From Aquabacter sp. L1I39 (lineage in GTDB: Bacteria; Pseudomonadota; Alphaproteobacteria; Rhizobiales; Xanthobacteraceae), in assembly GCF_017742835.1 (NCBI RefSeq), contig NZ_CP072392.1, positions 2,788,387-2,852,386 on the forward strand: a stretch of 64,000 bases of DNA, in the 5' to 3' direction. This document shows, in pieces, positions 32,675 through 41,275 of this stretch. Numbering within the stretch: position 1 is the stretch's first letter; every line of letters starts with the position of its first letter. The position numbers and the translations under genes were made by a program. The notes under the pieces were generated by a model. It was not told where the DNA came from. It did not search any database and saw only the letters and a program-made list of their open reading frames with translations.

Positions 32675-33683
32675 CCTTGTAGAAGGCCCGGTACCAGTCG
32701 ACGAACTCCGCCAAGCCTACCTCGATGGGGGTGGAAGGGGAAAAACCCACCGCCTGCTGCAGGGCGCTGACGTCGGCGAAGGTGCTCACCACGTCCCCCG
32801 GCTGCATGGGCAGGAGCCGGCGGCGCGCCTTGCGGCCGATAATGTCCTCAAGGACGTGGATGAACCTCTCCAGCGGGATGGGCGTGTGGTTGCCCACATT
32901 GAAGAGCCGATGAGGCACGTCGGCATGGATGCGGCCCGGCTCGCTGTCCCCCTCTTCCAGGCGGTCCACCGGCGGCAGCAGCATCAGCCGCTCGATGGCC
33001 TCCACCACCTCGTCGATATAGGTGAAGTCGCGCTTCATCCGCCCGTGATTGTAGACGTCGATCTCCTCGCCTTCGAGAATGGCCTTGGTGAACTTGAAAT
33101 AGGCCATGTCCGGACGGCCGAATGGCCCATAGACGGTGAAGAATCGCAGGCCCGAGGCGGGAATGCGGAAGAGGTGGCTATAGGTCTGGACCATCAGCTC
33201 ATTGGCGCGCTTGGTGGCGGCATAGAGCGAGACGGGAGTGTCCACGCGGTCGGTCTCTCGGAAGGGCACACGGGTATTGGCGCCATAGACCGAGGAGGAG
33301 GAGGCATAGATGAGATGCTTCACCGGCACCGCCCGGCACGCCTCCAGCACTGAGAGCGTTCCTTCCACGTTGGAGTGGGTGTAGCTCCTGGGGTCGTCCA
33401 GCGAGTAGCGGATGCCGGCTTGCGCGGCCAAGTGGATCACCACGTCGGGCAGGAAGTCGCGCACAGCCGCGAGGGTCTCCGGCCCGTCCGCCAGATCGAT
33501 CCGCCGCTCGGTGAAGGTGTTGGAGCCACGCAGGAGCTTGACCCGTTCCTCCTTGAGGCCGAGATCGTAATAGGGCGTCAGGCAGTCGATGCCCATCACC
33601 TCGACGCCATCCCGCAACAGGCGCTGCGCAACGGCACAGCCGATAAAGCCCGCAGTGCCGGTGACCAGAACGCGCACCATCAT
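32667..33683 (-). CDS. NAD-dependent epimerase, probably UDP-glucuronate 4-epimerase
   Basis: A 338-residue extended short-chain dehydrogenase. It has TGTAGFIG near residue 8 for NAD binding, the catalytic serine-tyrosine-lysine set in ASSSSVYG and YAATK, and the block YGPFGRPDMAYFKFTKAI plus DFTYIDEVVEAIERL typical of UDP-glucuronate 4-epimerases that make UDP-galacturonate for surface polysaccharide. The exact sugar is inferred from the family. It stands alone, with 315 bases upstream. Confidence 0.87.
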   Translation of the reverse strand: MMVRVLVTGTAGFIGCAVAQRLLRDGVEVMGIDCLTPYYDLGLKEERVKLLRGSNTFTERRIDLADGPETLAAVRDFLPDVVIHLAAQAGIRYSLDDPRSYTHSNVEGTLSVLEACRAVPVKHLIYASSSSVYGANTRVPFRETDRVDTPVSLYAATKRANELMVQTYSHLFRIPASGLRFFTVYGPFGRPDMAYFKFTKAILEGEEIDVYNHGRMKRDFTYIDEVVEAIERLMLLPPVDRLEEGDSEPGRIHADVPHRLFNVGNHTPIPLERFIHVLEDIIGRKARRRLLPMQPGDVVSTFADVSALQQAVGFSPSTPIEVGLAEFVDWYRAFYKVT

Positions 33684-33998
33684 TCACTCCTCAGGGCGCC
33701 CGGTGCACGCCTCGCCCCGCCTTGCTGCGGGTCGCCGTCCTCTGACCGCCCACCCCATCCGCTCCGGCTGGCGGATGGAAGGAACGGCCGCTCCTGGCGC
33801 CGGATCGCTTCGTCTTTGTTCTCCGCCTACGGACATTGATCCGCAGACGCATGGGTCGTCGCCCCCAGCCTTCCCAAGCACGGCTGTTCGGCCCATTCAA
33901 GGCAGACGTGGCGCAAGCGTCATCTTCGCCTGTGAAATAGCGGGCGTGTGGAGGTAAAAACGGCATCTCCCCTTGGCGCGAGGCCGCTTCACCCGCCC
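33684..33998. other. 315-base non-coding stretch with one hairpin
   Basis: This lies between the sufE stop and the epimerase start, both on the minus strand. No credible gene is seen. It contains a perfect dyad CCATCCGC (33755-33762), eight bases, GCGGATGG (33771-33778), 72-95 bases upstream of the epimerase ATG. The rest presumably holds the sufE 3' end and the epimerase promoter. Confidence 0.5.
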
Positions 33999-34436
33999 TC
34001 AGACGGCAAGCGCGGTGCGGGCGTCGTGGCGGATGCGCTCCACCATCGAGCGCAGGCCATTGGACCGTTGGGGGGTGAGATGACCTTCCAGCCCGATACG
34101 GCGGAACACAGCCAGCGGATCTGTGTCGAGGATTTCGCGCGCCGTACGGCCCGAGAGGAGGGTGAGCAGCACCGCCACCAGGCCCCGCACGATATGGGCG
34201 TCGGAATCCCCCTCGAAGCGCAGCACGGGGCCGTCCGGACCGGCCTCGGTGTGGCTCACCAGCCAGACCTGGCTGGCGCAGCCCTGTACCTTGTTGGCTT
34301 CGGTGCGTTCGGCTTCGGGGAAGGGGGCAAGGTTGCGGCCGAGCTCGATCACATAGCGGTAGCGGTCTTCCCAGGTGTCCAGCACCTCGAAGTCCGCCAC
34401 GAGGTCTTCCGCGTCCATCTCGCCTGTCCCTGCCAT
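33999..34436 (-). CDS. sufE: SufE-family cysteine desulfurase activator
   Basis: A 145-residue SufE-like protein that takes persulfide sulfur from SufS for iron-sulfur cluster assembly. The acceptor is Cys53 in VQGCASQVW. Other conserved blocks are WEDRYRYVIELGR and FPEAERTEANKV, and PQRSNGLRSMVERI near the end. It is not next to the suf operon, which is usual for sufE in alphaproteobacteria. An internal ATG six codons later is an equal alternative start. Confidence 0.93.
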   Translation of the reverse strand: MAGTGEMDAEDLVADFEVLDTWEDRYRYVIELGRNLAPFPEAERTEANKVQGCASQVWLVSHTEAGPDGPVLRFEGDSDAHIVRGLVAVLLTLLSGRTAREILDTDPLAVFRRIGLEGHLTPQRSNGLRSMVERIRHDARTALAV

Positions 34437-34522
34437 GCCCGCGCCTGGCGGACGATCCTGCGGCGCCGCACCATGCGGGCCACAGGCAGCATATAGAAGC
34501 GAGCGACGGGAAGGAAAAGCGT

Positions 34523-34939
34523 TCAGGCCGGCCGGCGCTGGGGCAAGGGGACGCTGAAGCTGGGCGCTTGTGGCGTTGCGCCGGGCGTGGCCGGCTCGCC
34601 GCCCCAGCTCGGTAGAAGGTCCTGGGGGGTCAGCGTGCTGCCGCCATGGGCCGCATCGGGCGCGCGCGGCGCCTCCGTTCCCGCATGGGAGCCGAAATTC
34701 TCATAGAGCCACTTGGCGCTCATCTGCGCCTTGTCGAGGATGTGGGAGACCATCTCGCCGCCCACCTCGCACGCATCCGGCTGGCGCTGGCAGAAGCCGC
34801 GCGCATCCGCCAGCACCGACTGCGCGGCGCTCAGCGCCTGCCACGCCCCGATCTGCCGGCCACCGTCGCTGGACGTACCGATGGGCAGGATCAGAAGAAT
34901 GAGGGCCAGCCAGAAGGCCATGCGCAACAGGAAGAACAT
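34523..34939 (-). CDS. DUF5330-like small exported protein
   Basis: A 138-residue protein beginning with a hydrophobic segment (LLRMAFWLALILLILPIG) that may be a signal or anchor. A helical segment with two cysteines (GFCQRQPDACEVGGEMV) follows, then a Pro/Ser-rich C-terminal tail. This pattern matches DUF5330, a family restricted to Rhizobiales, without known function. The call depends on the cysteine-helix block, so it is moderately certain. Confidence 0.68.
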   Translation of the reverse strand: MFFLLRMAFWLALILLILPIGTSSDGGRQIGAWQALSAAQSVLADARGFCQRQPDACEVGGEMVSHILDKAQMSAKWLYENFGSHAGTEAPRAPDAAHGGSTLTPQDLLPSWGGEPATPGATPQAPSFSVPLPQRRPA

Positions 34940-35128
34940 CGACGCCTCGACACCCCTGGCGAGCCTCCCATGCCAGGAGCCGTCATCCTAGCAAAGGGGA
35001 AGGGCCAGGGCAGCCGGGCAGGGCTATCCATCGCAAGACATCGTTAACGCTGTTACGCAATGTGGCCCGCCAAGGACTTGGGTGCACCCGCGCGGGGGCG
35101 CGGGCACCTGTGACCGGAGCCGGGTTGC

Positions 35129-36535
35129 CTATTTCCCGAGCCCCATGGTGCGCGGCAGCCACAAGGTCAGGTCCGGGATATAGGTGATGGCGATGAGCGC
35201 GATCAGAAGCGGCACCAGCCAGGGCAGGATGGCCACCGTCGTGCGCTCCACCGAGAGCTTGGCCACACGCGCCAGTACGAACAGTACCATGCCGAGCGGC
35301 GGGTGCAGCAGGCCGATCATCAGGTTCAGCGTCATCACCAACCCGAAATGGATGGGGTCGATGCCGAGCTTGAGGACGATGGGCAGGAGGATCGGCACCA
35401 GGATGGTGATCGCCGCGATGGTGTCGATGAAGCAGCCCACGAACAGGATCAGCAAGTTCGCCAGCAGCAGGAACACCCATTTGTTCTGGGTGAAGCCCAA
35501 TATGGCGTCCGAGAGGATCTGGGCCGCCTGGCTGGCGGTGAGGAGCCACGCAAAGATCGAGGCGGCGGTCACGATGAACAGCACCGAGGCTGTGGTCTCG
35601 ATGGTGTCGAAGGTGGCCTTGGCCAACGTCTTGAAGGTCATGGTGCGATAGCGCACCAGCCCCAGGAACAGCGACCAGATCACCGCCGCCACCGCTGCCT
35701 CGGTGGGGGTGAACCAGCCGAGCGTCATGCCGCCGATGAGAATCACCGGCGCCATCAGCGCCATGACGGCGGAAAAATCGAAATACCAGTCGGCCGCCAG
35801 CAGCACGGCAAGCGCGATGATCACCGCCTGATTGGTGGTCAGGCCGAGCGCCATGAGGATGTAGACGCCGAGCGGAAAGCAGGCGACCACCACCACTTCC
35901 AGCCCGGCGCTGGCGAGCCGACGCAGGGAGAATTGGGCATCGTTCCCCCAGCCGTTGCGATGGGCGAAATAGGCCACCGTCACCATCATCAGCACCGTCA
36001 TGAACAGGCCCGGCAGGATGCCGCCCAGGAACAGCGCGCCGATGGAGACATTGGCCATCATGCCGTAAATGACGAACGGCAGGGATGGCGGGATGATCGG
36101 GCCGAGCGTCGCTGACGCCGCCGTTACGCCGACCGCGAACTCGGTGGAATAGCCATGGTCCTTCATGGCCTTGATCTCGATGGTGCCGAGCCCGGCGGCA
36201 TCCGCGATAGCGGTGCCCGACATGCCTGAAAAGACCACCGAGCCGATGATGTTCACCTGGCCCAGGCCGCCCCGCATCCAGCCCACCAGGGCCACCGCGA
36301 AGCTATAGATCCGCCCGGTCACCCCGGCGATGTTCATGAGGTTGCCGGCCAGGATGAAGAAGGGCACGGCGAGGAGGGGAAAGCTCTCAACCCCCGCAAT
36401 CATGCGCTGGGCGATGACCACATCCGGCACGGTTCCCGAGACGAGGATATAGAGCAAGGACGAGCCGGCCATGGCGAGGGCCACCGGCACGCCGCAGATC
36501 ATGAGGCCGAGAAAGGCGCCAATCAGGATCCACAT
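35129..36535 (-). CDS. dctM: TRAP transporter large permease DctM
   Basis: A 468-residue DctM-type membrane protein, the sodium-coupled translocating subunit of a tripartite transporter. It has about 12 helices, with the blocks SGMSGTAIADAAGLGTIEIKAM and LGPIIPPSLPFVIYG, and in the second half GCFIDTIAAITILVPILLP and NLMIGLLHPPLGMVLF. It begins one base after the dctQ stop. The substrate of the system is not determinable from this subunit. Confidence 0.96.
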   Translation of the reverse strand: MWILIGAFLGLMICGVPVALAMAGSSLLYILVSGTVPDVVIAQRMIAGVESFPLLAVPFFILAGNLMNIAGVTGRIYSFAVALVGWMRGGLGQVNIIGSVVFSGMSGTAIADAAGLGTIEIKAMKDHGYSTEFAVGVTAASATLGPIIPPSLPFVIYGMMANVSIGALFLGGILPGLFMTVLMMVTVAYFAHRNGWGNDAQFSLRRLASAGLEVVVVACFPLGVYILMALGLTTNQAVIIALAVLLAADWYFDFSAVMALMAPVILIGGMTLGWFTPTEAAVAAVIWSLFLGLVRYRTMTFKTLAKATFDTIETTASVLFIVTAASIFAWLLTASQAAQILSDAILGFTQNKWVFLLLANLLILFVGCFIDTIAAITILVPILLPIVLKLGIDPIHFGLVMTLNLMIGLLHPPLGMVLFVLARVAKLSVERTTVAILPWLVPLLIALIAITYIPDLTLWLPRTMGLGK

Positions 36536-36536
36536 G

Positions 36537-37121
36537 TCAGGCCTCCGTTCCGTCGAAGGCCTCGGGGCGCTCCAGGATGGAATAGCCGCGCCTGATATTG
36601 GCGACCGTTACCTGGACCGAGCGAACGAACATGAGGGCAAAGCCCGCCAGCACCGCGTAATACAGGACGCTTTTCGGAGCGTTCACCATCACCATGGGCT
36701 CGTCGCCCACCAGCTCGATGTAGCGGACCATCAGCCAGCAGGCATAGGCGAAGAAGCCGGTGCGGACGAGGTCGACGGCAATCGCCATCCCTCGCCCCAC
36801 CGGCGCGGGCAGGAAGCGGTAGAGCAGGTCCACCTGGATGTGCCGGGACAGCCGCACGCACATGGCCGCGCCCAGGAACACCACTGCCACCAGGCAATAG
36901 GTGGCCAGTTCCTCGGTCCAGGCGAAGCTGTCATTCAGCACATAGCGGGTGAAGAACTGGGTGAAGACCAGCCCGGCCATGCCCCAGAAGACGATCAGGG
37001 TGATCCAGTCCTCCGGGGCGTAGGGAGAGAGATCAACGGGCGCGGTTTCCTCGAAGGTGTGGGCCAGCTCTTCGCCGGTGACCTGCGTGTGGACCTCGCG
37101 GGTGAAAGCCTGTTCAGCCAT
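36537..37121 (-). CDS. dctQ: TRAP transporter small permease DctQ
   Basis: A 194-residue DctQ-type subunit with four hydrophobic helices (about residues 40-62, 75-97, 115-137, 152-172), a hydrophilic N-terminus of about 35 residues and the family block NDSFAWTEELATYCLVAVVF. It partners DctM in the membrane and lies between dctP and dctM. The gap to dctP is 113 bases and contains a hairpin, unlike the tight dctQM junction. Confidence 0.93.
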   Translation of the reverse strand: MAEQAFTREVHTQVTGEELAHTFEETAPVDLSPYAPEDWITLIVFWGMAGLVFTQFFTRYVLNDSFAWTEELATYCLVAVVFLGAAMCVRLSRHIQVDLLYRFLPAPVGRGMAIAVDLVRTGFFAYACWLMVRYIELVGDEPMVMVNAPKSVLYYAVLAGFALMFVRSVQVTVANIRRGYSILERPEAFDGTEA

Positions 37122-37205
37122 GGCGATTCCGGACGGCGCAAAAGGGAGGGCATCCGGCAGGCGGCACGAGGCCCGCCGGAGCGGCGATCATGCGAGGGAA
37201 CGGCG

Positions 37206-37228
37206 GGCCGGGCGCTGGGCGCCCGGCC
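37206..37228 (-). repeat. Intercistronic hairpin between dctP and dctQ
   Basis: A perfect 10-bp GC stem (GGCCGGGCGC and GCGCCCGGCC) with a three-base loop, six bases after the dctP stop on the minus strand. No T-run follows. The position fits a stabiliser or partial terminator that raises binding-protein output relative to permease. Confidence 0.6.
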
Positions 37229-37234
37229 GGACCC

Positions 37235-38224
37235 TCAGGAGCCGGACTTGATGGCCTGGATGCGGTCCCAATCGGCCTTGCGGTAGCCGAAGCTCTCGAA
37301 GGTGATGGTCTTCATCACCTGGTCGCGGAAGTCGGTGGTGTCGACCTCAATGATGGTCAGGCCCTTCTGCTTGAACACCTCGATGAGTTCCTTCTCGCGG
37401 GCCTGCACTTGCTTGGATGCCTTCGCGGCCGCTTCCTGCGTGACCTCCGTGAAGATCTTCTGGTCCTCCGGGCTCAGCTTCGCCCACAGCCCCTTGGACA
37501 CGATGGTGTTGAGGTGGTCGACAATGTGGCCGGTGAGGATGATGTTCTTCTGGACCTCGTAGAACTTCTTGGCCTCGATGGTGGTCAGCGGGTTTTCCTG
37601 CGCGTCCACCGTGCCGTTCTGGAGGGCCAGATAGACCTCGGCGAAGGCGATCGGCGCGATATTGGCGCCGCAGGCCTTGGGCATGGCGAGATAGGCGGGG
37701 GCATCCGGCACGCGGATCTTCAGGCCCTTCATCTCCGCGCAGGTCTTGAACGGCTTATTGGAGGTCGCCTGCCGCACGCCATAATAGGTGACCGCCACAA
37801 TGTGGTTGCCGGTCTTGTCCTCATAGCCCTTGGCGAGGTCCTTGAAGACGTCGCTCTTGGAATAGGCGATGAGGTGGTCGGCATCCCGGAAGGTGTAGGG
37901 ATAATAGGTCACGCCGATGGGCGGGTAGGCCTTTCCGGCGAAGGACGAGCCGGAAATGATCATGTCCACGGTGCCCAGCGTCAGGCCCTGGTTGATGTCG
38001 CTTTCCTTGCCGAGCTGGGAGGCGGGATAGACTTCGATCACATAGCGCCCGTTGGTGCGCTTGTTGATCTCCTCCGCCGCCCAGACCGACGTGGTGTGGA
38101 AGGGCTCCGAGGTCTCATAGACATGGGCCCATTTCAGCTTGGTCTGGGCGCTGGCCGGCCCGGCAAGCATGAGGGCGGACCCGAGGGCAAGCGCGGCCGT
38201 GAGCCCGCAACGAAGAACGGACAT
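37235..38224 (-). CDS. dctP: TRAP transporter substrate-binding protein DctP
   Basis: A 329-residue periplasmic binding protein. A signal peptide ends near ASAQT (about residue 27). The mature part has the DctP blocks KLKWAHVYETSEPFHTT and QLGKESDINQGLTLGTVDM, the conserved arginine in GLKIRVPDAPAYLAM that binds the substrate carboxylate, and NGTVDAQENPLTTIEAKKFYEV. The ligand is likely an organic or sugar acid; a more exact call is not supported. First gene of the dctPQM operon. Confidence 0.94.
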   Translation of the reverse strand: MSVLRCGLTAALALGSALMLAGPASAQTKLKWAHVYETSEPFHTTSVWAAEEINKRTNGRYVIEVYPASQLGKESDINQGLTLGTVDMIISGSSFAGKAYPPIGVTYYPYTFRDADHLIAYSKSDVFKDLAKGYEDKTGNHIVAVTYYGVRQATSNKPFKTCAEMKGLKIRVPDAPAYLAMPKACGANIAPIAFAEVYLALQNGTVDAQENPLTTIEAKKFYEVQKNIILTGHIVDHLNTIVSKGLWAKLSPEDQKIFTEVTQEAAAKASKQVQAREKELIEVFKQKGLTIIEVDTTDFRDQVMKTITFESFGYRKADWDRIQAIKSGS

Positions 38225-38270
38225 CTGTTTCCTCCACCAATGGCCCGGCTTTGAGGTTTGGCGTGCCGGT

Positions 38271-38284
38271 TTAAATCGATTTGA
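38271..38284. promoter_or_regulatory. Candidate LacI-family operator before dctPQM
   Basis: TTAAATCGATTTGA contains the perfect palindrome AAATCGATTT with the central CG typical of LacI/GalR operators. It lies 47 bases upstream of the dctP start, in an AT-rich patch. No LacI gene is in the window. Confidence 0.5.
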
Positions 38285-38458
38285 GTCGCGGATCTGACGT
38301 CCCCGTCCTCATCTCGCTGCCATGGTACTATGGAAGATGGCCGGGGCAAGGGGCGATCGGATGGCGACCCGATGGCGATCGGTCGCGCCTGTCCGGGCTT
38401 GAGTACGTCGACGCGCAAACGGGCCGAAGGGACCGAGCGTGGAACGCGAAGGGGCTGC

Positions 38459-39553
38459 TCAGCAGCCCGCCTGTTCGGGCCCATCGAGCCAGAGCCGGTT
38501 CACATGGCCCATTTTGCGGCCGGGGCGGGCTTCGTCCTTGCCGTAGAGATGCAGGTGTGCGCCGGGTTCGGCCAGGATGTGGGCCCAGGTATCCACGTCG
38601 TCGCCGATGAGATTGATCATCTCCGCATGGCCCAGGCGCGCCGGATCGCCCAGCGGCCAGCCTGCAATGGCGCGCACATGCTGCTCGAACTGGCAGGTGA
38701 CGGCGCCGTCCATGGTCCAATGGCCGGAATTGTGTACGCGGGGCGCGATCTCGTTGACGATCACCCGTTCGCTCGGGCCTTCGCCCGCCACGAACAGTTC
38801 CACGGCAAACACACCCACATAATCGAGCGCGTTGGAAATGCGGCAGGCAATGCCCCGCGCCTGCTTGGCGGCTTCGGCACCGAGCCGCGCCGGTACGGTG
38901 GAGCGGTGCAGGATGTGGTTGCGGTGCTCGTTCTCGGTCACGTCGAAGGCGGCGAACGCATCGTCCGAGCAGCGGGCGGCGATGACGGACACTTCCCGGG
39001 AAAACGCGATGAAGCCTTCCAGGATGGCGCTCTGGGCGCCGATGGCGGTCCAGGCGGCGGCGAGGTCGTCGCCGGGGCGGATGGTGACCTGGCCCTTGCC
39101 GTCATAGCCGAAGCGGCGTGTCTTCAGCACCGCTGGCAGGCCGATGGCAGCGACTGCCGCTTCGAGGTCCGCGAGGCTGTCCACCGACGCGAAGGGGGCG
39201 GTCTCGATGCCGAGGTCGCGCACGAAGCTCTTTTCCGCCAGCCGGTCCTGCGTCACCGCCAGCGCCCGCGCCCCGGGGCGCAACGGCACCCGCGCGGCCA
39301 GGAACTCAGCGGTTTCCAGCGGCACGTTCTCGAACTCGTAGGTCACCACGTCGCAACGGCTCGCCAGTTCGGCCAGCGCCGCCTCGTCCTCATAGTCCGC
39401 GCAGATATGCCCGTCTGCCACCCGGAAGGCCGGGCTGTCCGGGTCGGGGCACAGGATCTGGGTGCGCAGGCCAAGCTGGGCGGCTTTCAGGGCGATCATG
39501 CGGCCGAGCTGGCCGCCGCCGAGAATGCCAATGGTGGAACCGGGTTTCAGCAT
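38459..39553 (-). CDS. purK: N5-carboxyaminoimidazole ribonucleotide synthase PurK
   Basis: A 364-residue ATP-grasp enzyme of purine synthesis that carboxylates AIR with bicarbonate and ATP. It has the N-terminal GILGGGQLGRMIALKAA, the ATP-grasp blocks PAVLKTRRFGYDGKGQV and ILEGFIAFSREVSVI, and the metal-binding NEIAPRVHNSGHWTMDG. The ATG at 39553 (MLKPGSTIG) is the normal start. It begins five bases after the purE stop. Confidence 0.96.
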   Translation of the reverse strand: MLKPGSTIGILGGGQLGRMIALKAAQLGLRTQILCPDPDSPAFRVADGHICADYEDEAALAELASRCDVVTYEFENVPLETAEFLAARVPLRPGARALAVTQDRLAEKSFVRDLGIETAPFASVDSLADLEAAVAAIGLPAVLKTRRFGYDGKGQVTIRPGDDLAAAWTAIGAQSAILEGFIAFSREVSVIAARCSDDAFAAFDVTENEHRNHILHRSTVPARLGAEAAKQARGIACRISNALDYVGVFAVELFVAGEGPSERVIVNEIAPRVHNSGHWTMDGAVTCQFEQHVRAIAGWPLGDPARLGHAEMINLIGDDVDTWAHILAEPGAHLHLYGKDEARPGRKMGHVNRLWLDGPEQAGC

Positions 39554-39558
39554 GAAGA

Positions 39559-40050
39559 TCAAACGGGCCGTTCGGCCACGGCCTCGGTGCGTGCGGCGCG
39601 CCACGCCTCAAGGCGGGTGGCAAGCTCAGGATCGGACAAGGCCAGGACGGCGGCGGCGAGCAGCGCCGCATTGGTGGCGCCCGCCTTGCCGATGGCCAGC
39701 GTGCCCACTGGAATGCCCGCCGGCATCTGGACGATGGAATAGAGGCTGTCGAGGCCCGACATGGTGCGGGATTCCACCGGCACGCCGAACACCGGCAGGG
39801 TGGTCATGGCCGCCACCATGCCCGGCAGATGGGCCGCCCCACCCGCACCGGCAATGATCACCTTGAAGCCTTCCGCGCGGGCGGATTTGGCGAAGGCCAC
39901 CATACGATCCGGCGTGCGGTGGGCCGAGACGATGCGCGGATCGCAGCCGATGCCCAATGCCTCCAGCGTCTCGACCGCATGGCGCATGGTGTCCCAATCG
40001 GACTGGCTGCCCATGATGACGGCCACGGGCCGCGATGTCATCGCTTCCAT
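39559..40050 (-). CDS. purE: N5-carboxyaminoimidazole ribonucleotide mutase PurE
   Basis: A 163-residue class I PurE that converts N5-CAIR to CAIR. It has the substrate loops GSQSDWDTM and [22 protein letters not shown] and the histidine and serine residues of the active site. It is in an operon with purK, the next enzyme upstream in the pathway. A second ATG three codons in is an alternative start. Confidence 0.96.
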   Translation of the reverse strand: MEAMTSRPVAVIMGSQSDWDTMRHAVETLEALGIGCDPRIVSAHRTPDRMVAFAKSARAEGFKVIIAGAGGAAHLPGMVAAMTTLPVFGVPVESRTMSGLDSLYSIVQMPAGIPVGTLAIGKAGATNAALLAAAVLALSDPELATRLEAWRAARTEAVAERPV

Positions 40051-40164
40051 CCCTGAAAAACGGAAAGCGCGGCTTTATCGGATTGGGGCGGGAGGGGCAA
40101 GTGCGGCAAGGGCTGCGGCCACGACTTCCTTTTGCCCGGATGAGCAAGAGGCCGCGCGCCACCT

Positions 40165-41112
40165 TCAGCGCAGCCGGCAGGCGTGCGGGGCCTTGTAGTT
40201 CAGTTCCACCCGGTCCAGCCGGCGTGCCACCAGCACCACTAGCCGGCTTCCGCCCCCAACGAGGGCCGCGAGGATGCCGTGGGTGGTGAGGTCGCTGGCG
40301 CCTCCCGGCAGCATGCCACGGGCGATGGCGCCGATGTCGCGGCTGGCGAAGGGATCGCTGCCGGGCGAAACCGGGAACACACGGACGCGCGCGTCATAGC
40401 CGTTGACATGCAGCCGCGTCACCGCGTCGCCGGCGGCTGGATCAAGCCCGGCGAACGCGGCCAAATAGGGCGGCGCCAGGGTGCCGATATGAATATGCAA
40501 CTGGTGCTGGCTGCGGTTGAGCGCGGATTGGGCGAGGAAAGCCAGTCCGTCCAATGCGAAGGGCGGCGTCACGAGGGATTGGGAGGCGAAATAGGCATCG
40601 GACCAGAAATTGCGCGCCGAAAGGCCATTGACGTCCTCGATCCCGATGACGGGATCCCGCGCCCAGAGAATGAACCGGCAATTCTCCCCCGCGGCGCGCG
40701 GATACCTGTCCGGGCTTTGGAAGCGGGTGTCATACTGCAGCACAAAGCCACCATCTGCCTTCCGATCAGCCATGAACTCACCCTGGCTGTCGCTGCACCG
40801 CCCGCCCGCGCACAGGGGAGAGGTGATGAAACGACGCACCGTGCAGGCTTTCGCCCCCGCGTTGCGCGGGTCGTCGCAGGAGCGGCAGGGGGCGGGCACC
40901 TTGTCATAGGCATTGGCGCGGGACGGGGAGGCCCAATGGTCGAGGGCTGGCGAATCGGAGGGGAAAGCGGGGCACAGGAAGGGGGCTCCCTGACCGCCGC
41001 TTTCTTGCGCCAGAGCCGGCATGGCCAAGGCAAGGAGAAGAACATGCGCCAGCACCTGGATCGGCAGGTGTATCCCAAAGCACCAGAGCCCTGGCATCCG
41101 CCGCCGCCACAT
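40165..41112 (-). CDS. cdh: CDP-diacylglycerol pyrophosphatase-like exported protein
   Basis: A 315-residue secreted protein. A signal peptide (VLAHVLLLALAMPALAQ) precedes a domain with ARSQHQ-type block NRSQHQLHIHIGTL, the HIT-like histidine motif of CDP-diacylglycerol pyrophosphatase (Cdh), and an upstream tryptophan/tyrosine segment FWSDAYFASQSL. Cdh cleaves CDP-diacylglycerol to phosphatidate and CMP. The N-terminal half is cysteine-rich (about six Cys), which is not typical of E. coli Cdh. An ATG at 41112 is preferred; GTG 41121 and ATG 41097 are possible. It is not linked by function to purE. Confidence 0.7.
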   Translation of the reverse strand: MWRRRMPGLWCFGIHLPIQVLAHVLLLALAMPALAQESGGQGAPFLCPAFPSDSPALDHWASPSRANAYDKVPAPCRSCDDPRNAGAKACTVRRFITSPLCAGGRCSDSQGEFMADRKADGGFVLQYDTRFQSPDRYPRAAGENCRFILWARDPVIGIEDVNGLSARNFWSDAYFASQSLVTPPFALDGLAFLAQSALNRSQHQLHIHIGTLAPPYLAAFAGLDPAAGDAVTRLHVNGYDARVRVFPVSPGSDPFASRDIGAIARGMLPGGASDLTTHGILAALVGGGSRLVVLVARRLDRVELNYKAPHACRLR

Positions 41113-41275
41113 TGCCAGCACCGTGATGCTCTCCCGGAAAAGTGGCGCATTCGCGCAAACGCACGCCGCATCCCCTTAGGGGACGCTGACCGTCCGCTGA
41201 GCGGGGTGGCAGCAGCATACCTGGATTGGGGCCGGTGCCCACGCAAAATGAGCGTTTCGGCCCCGCCGTTCTCCT

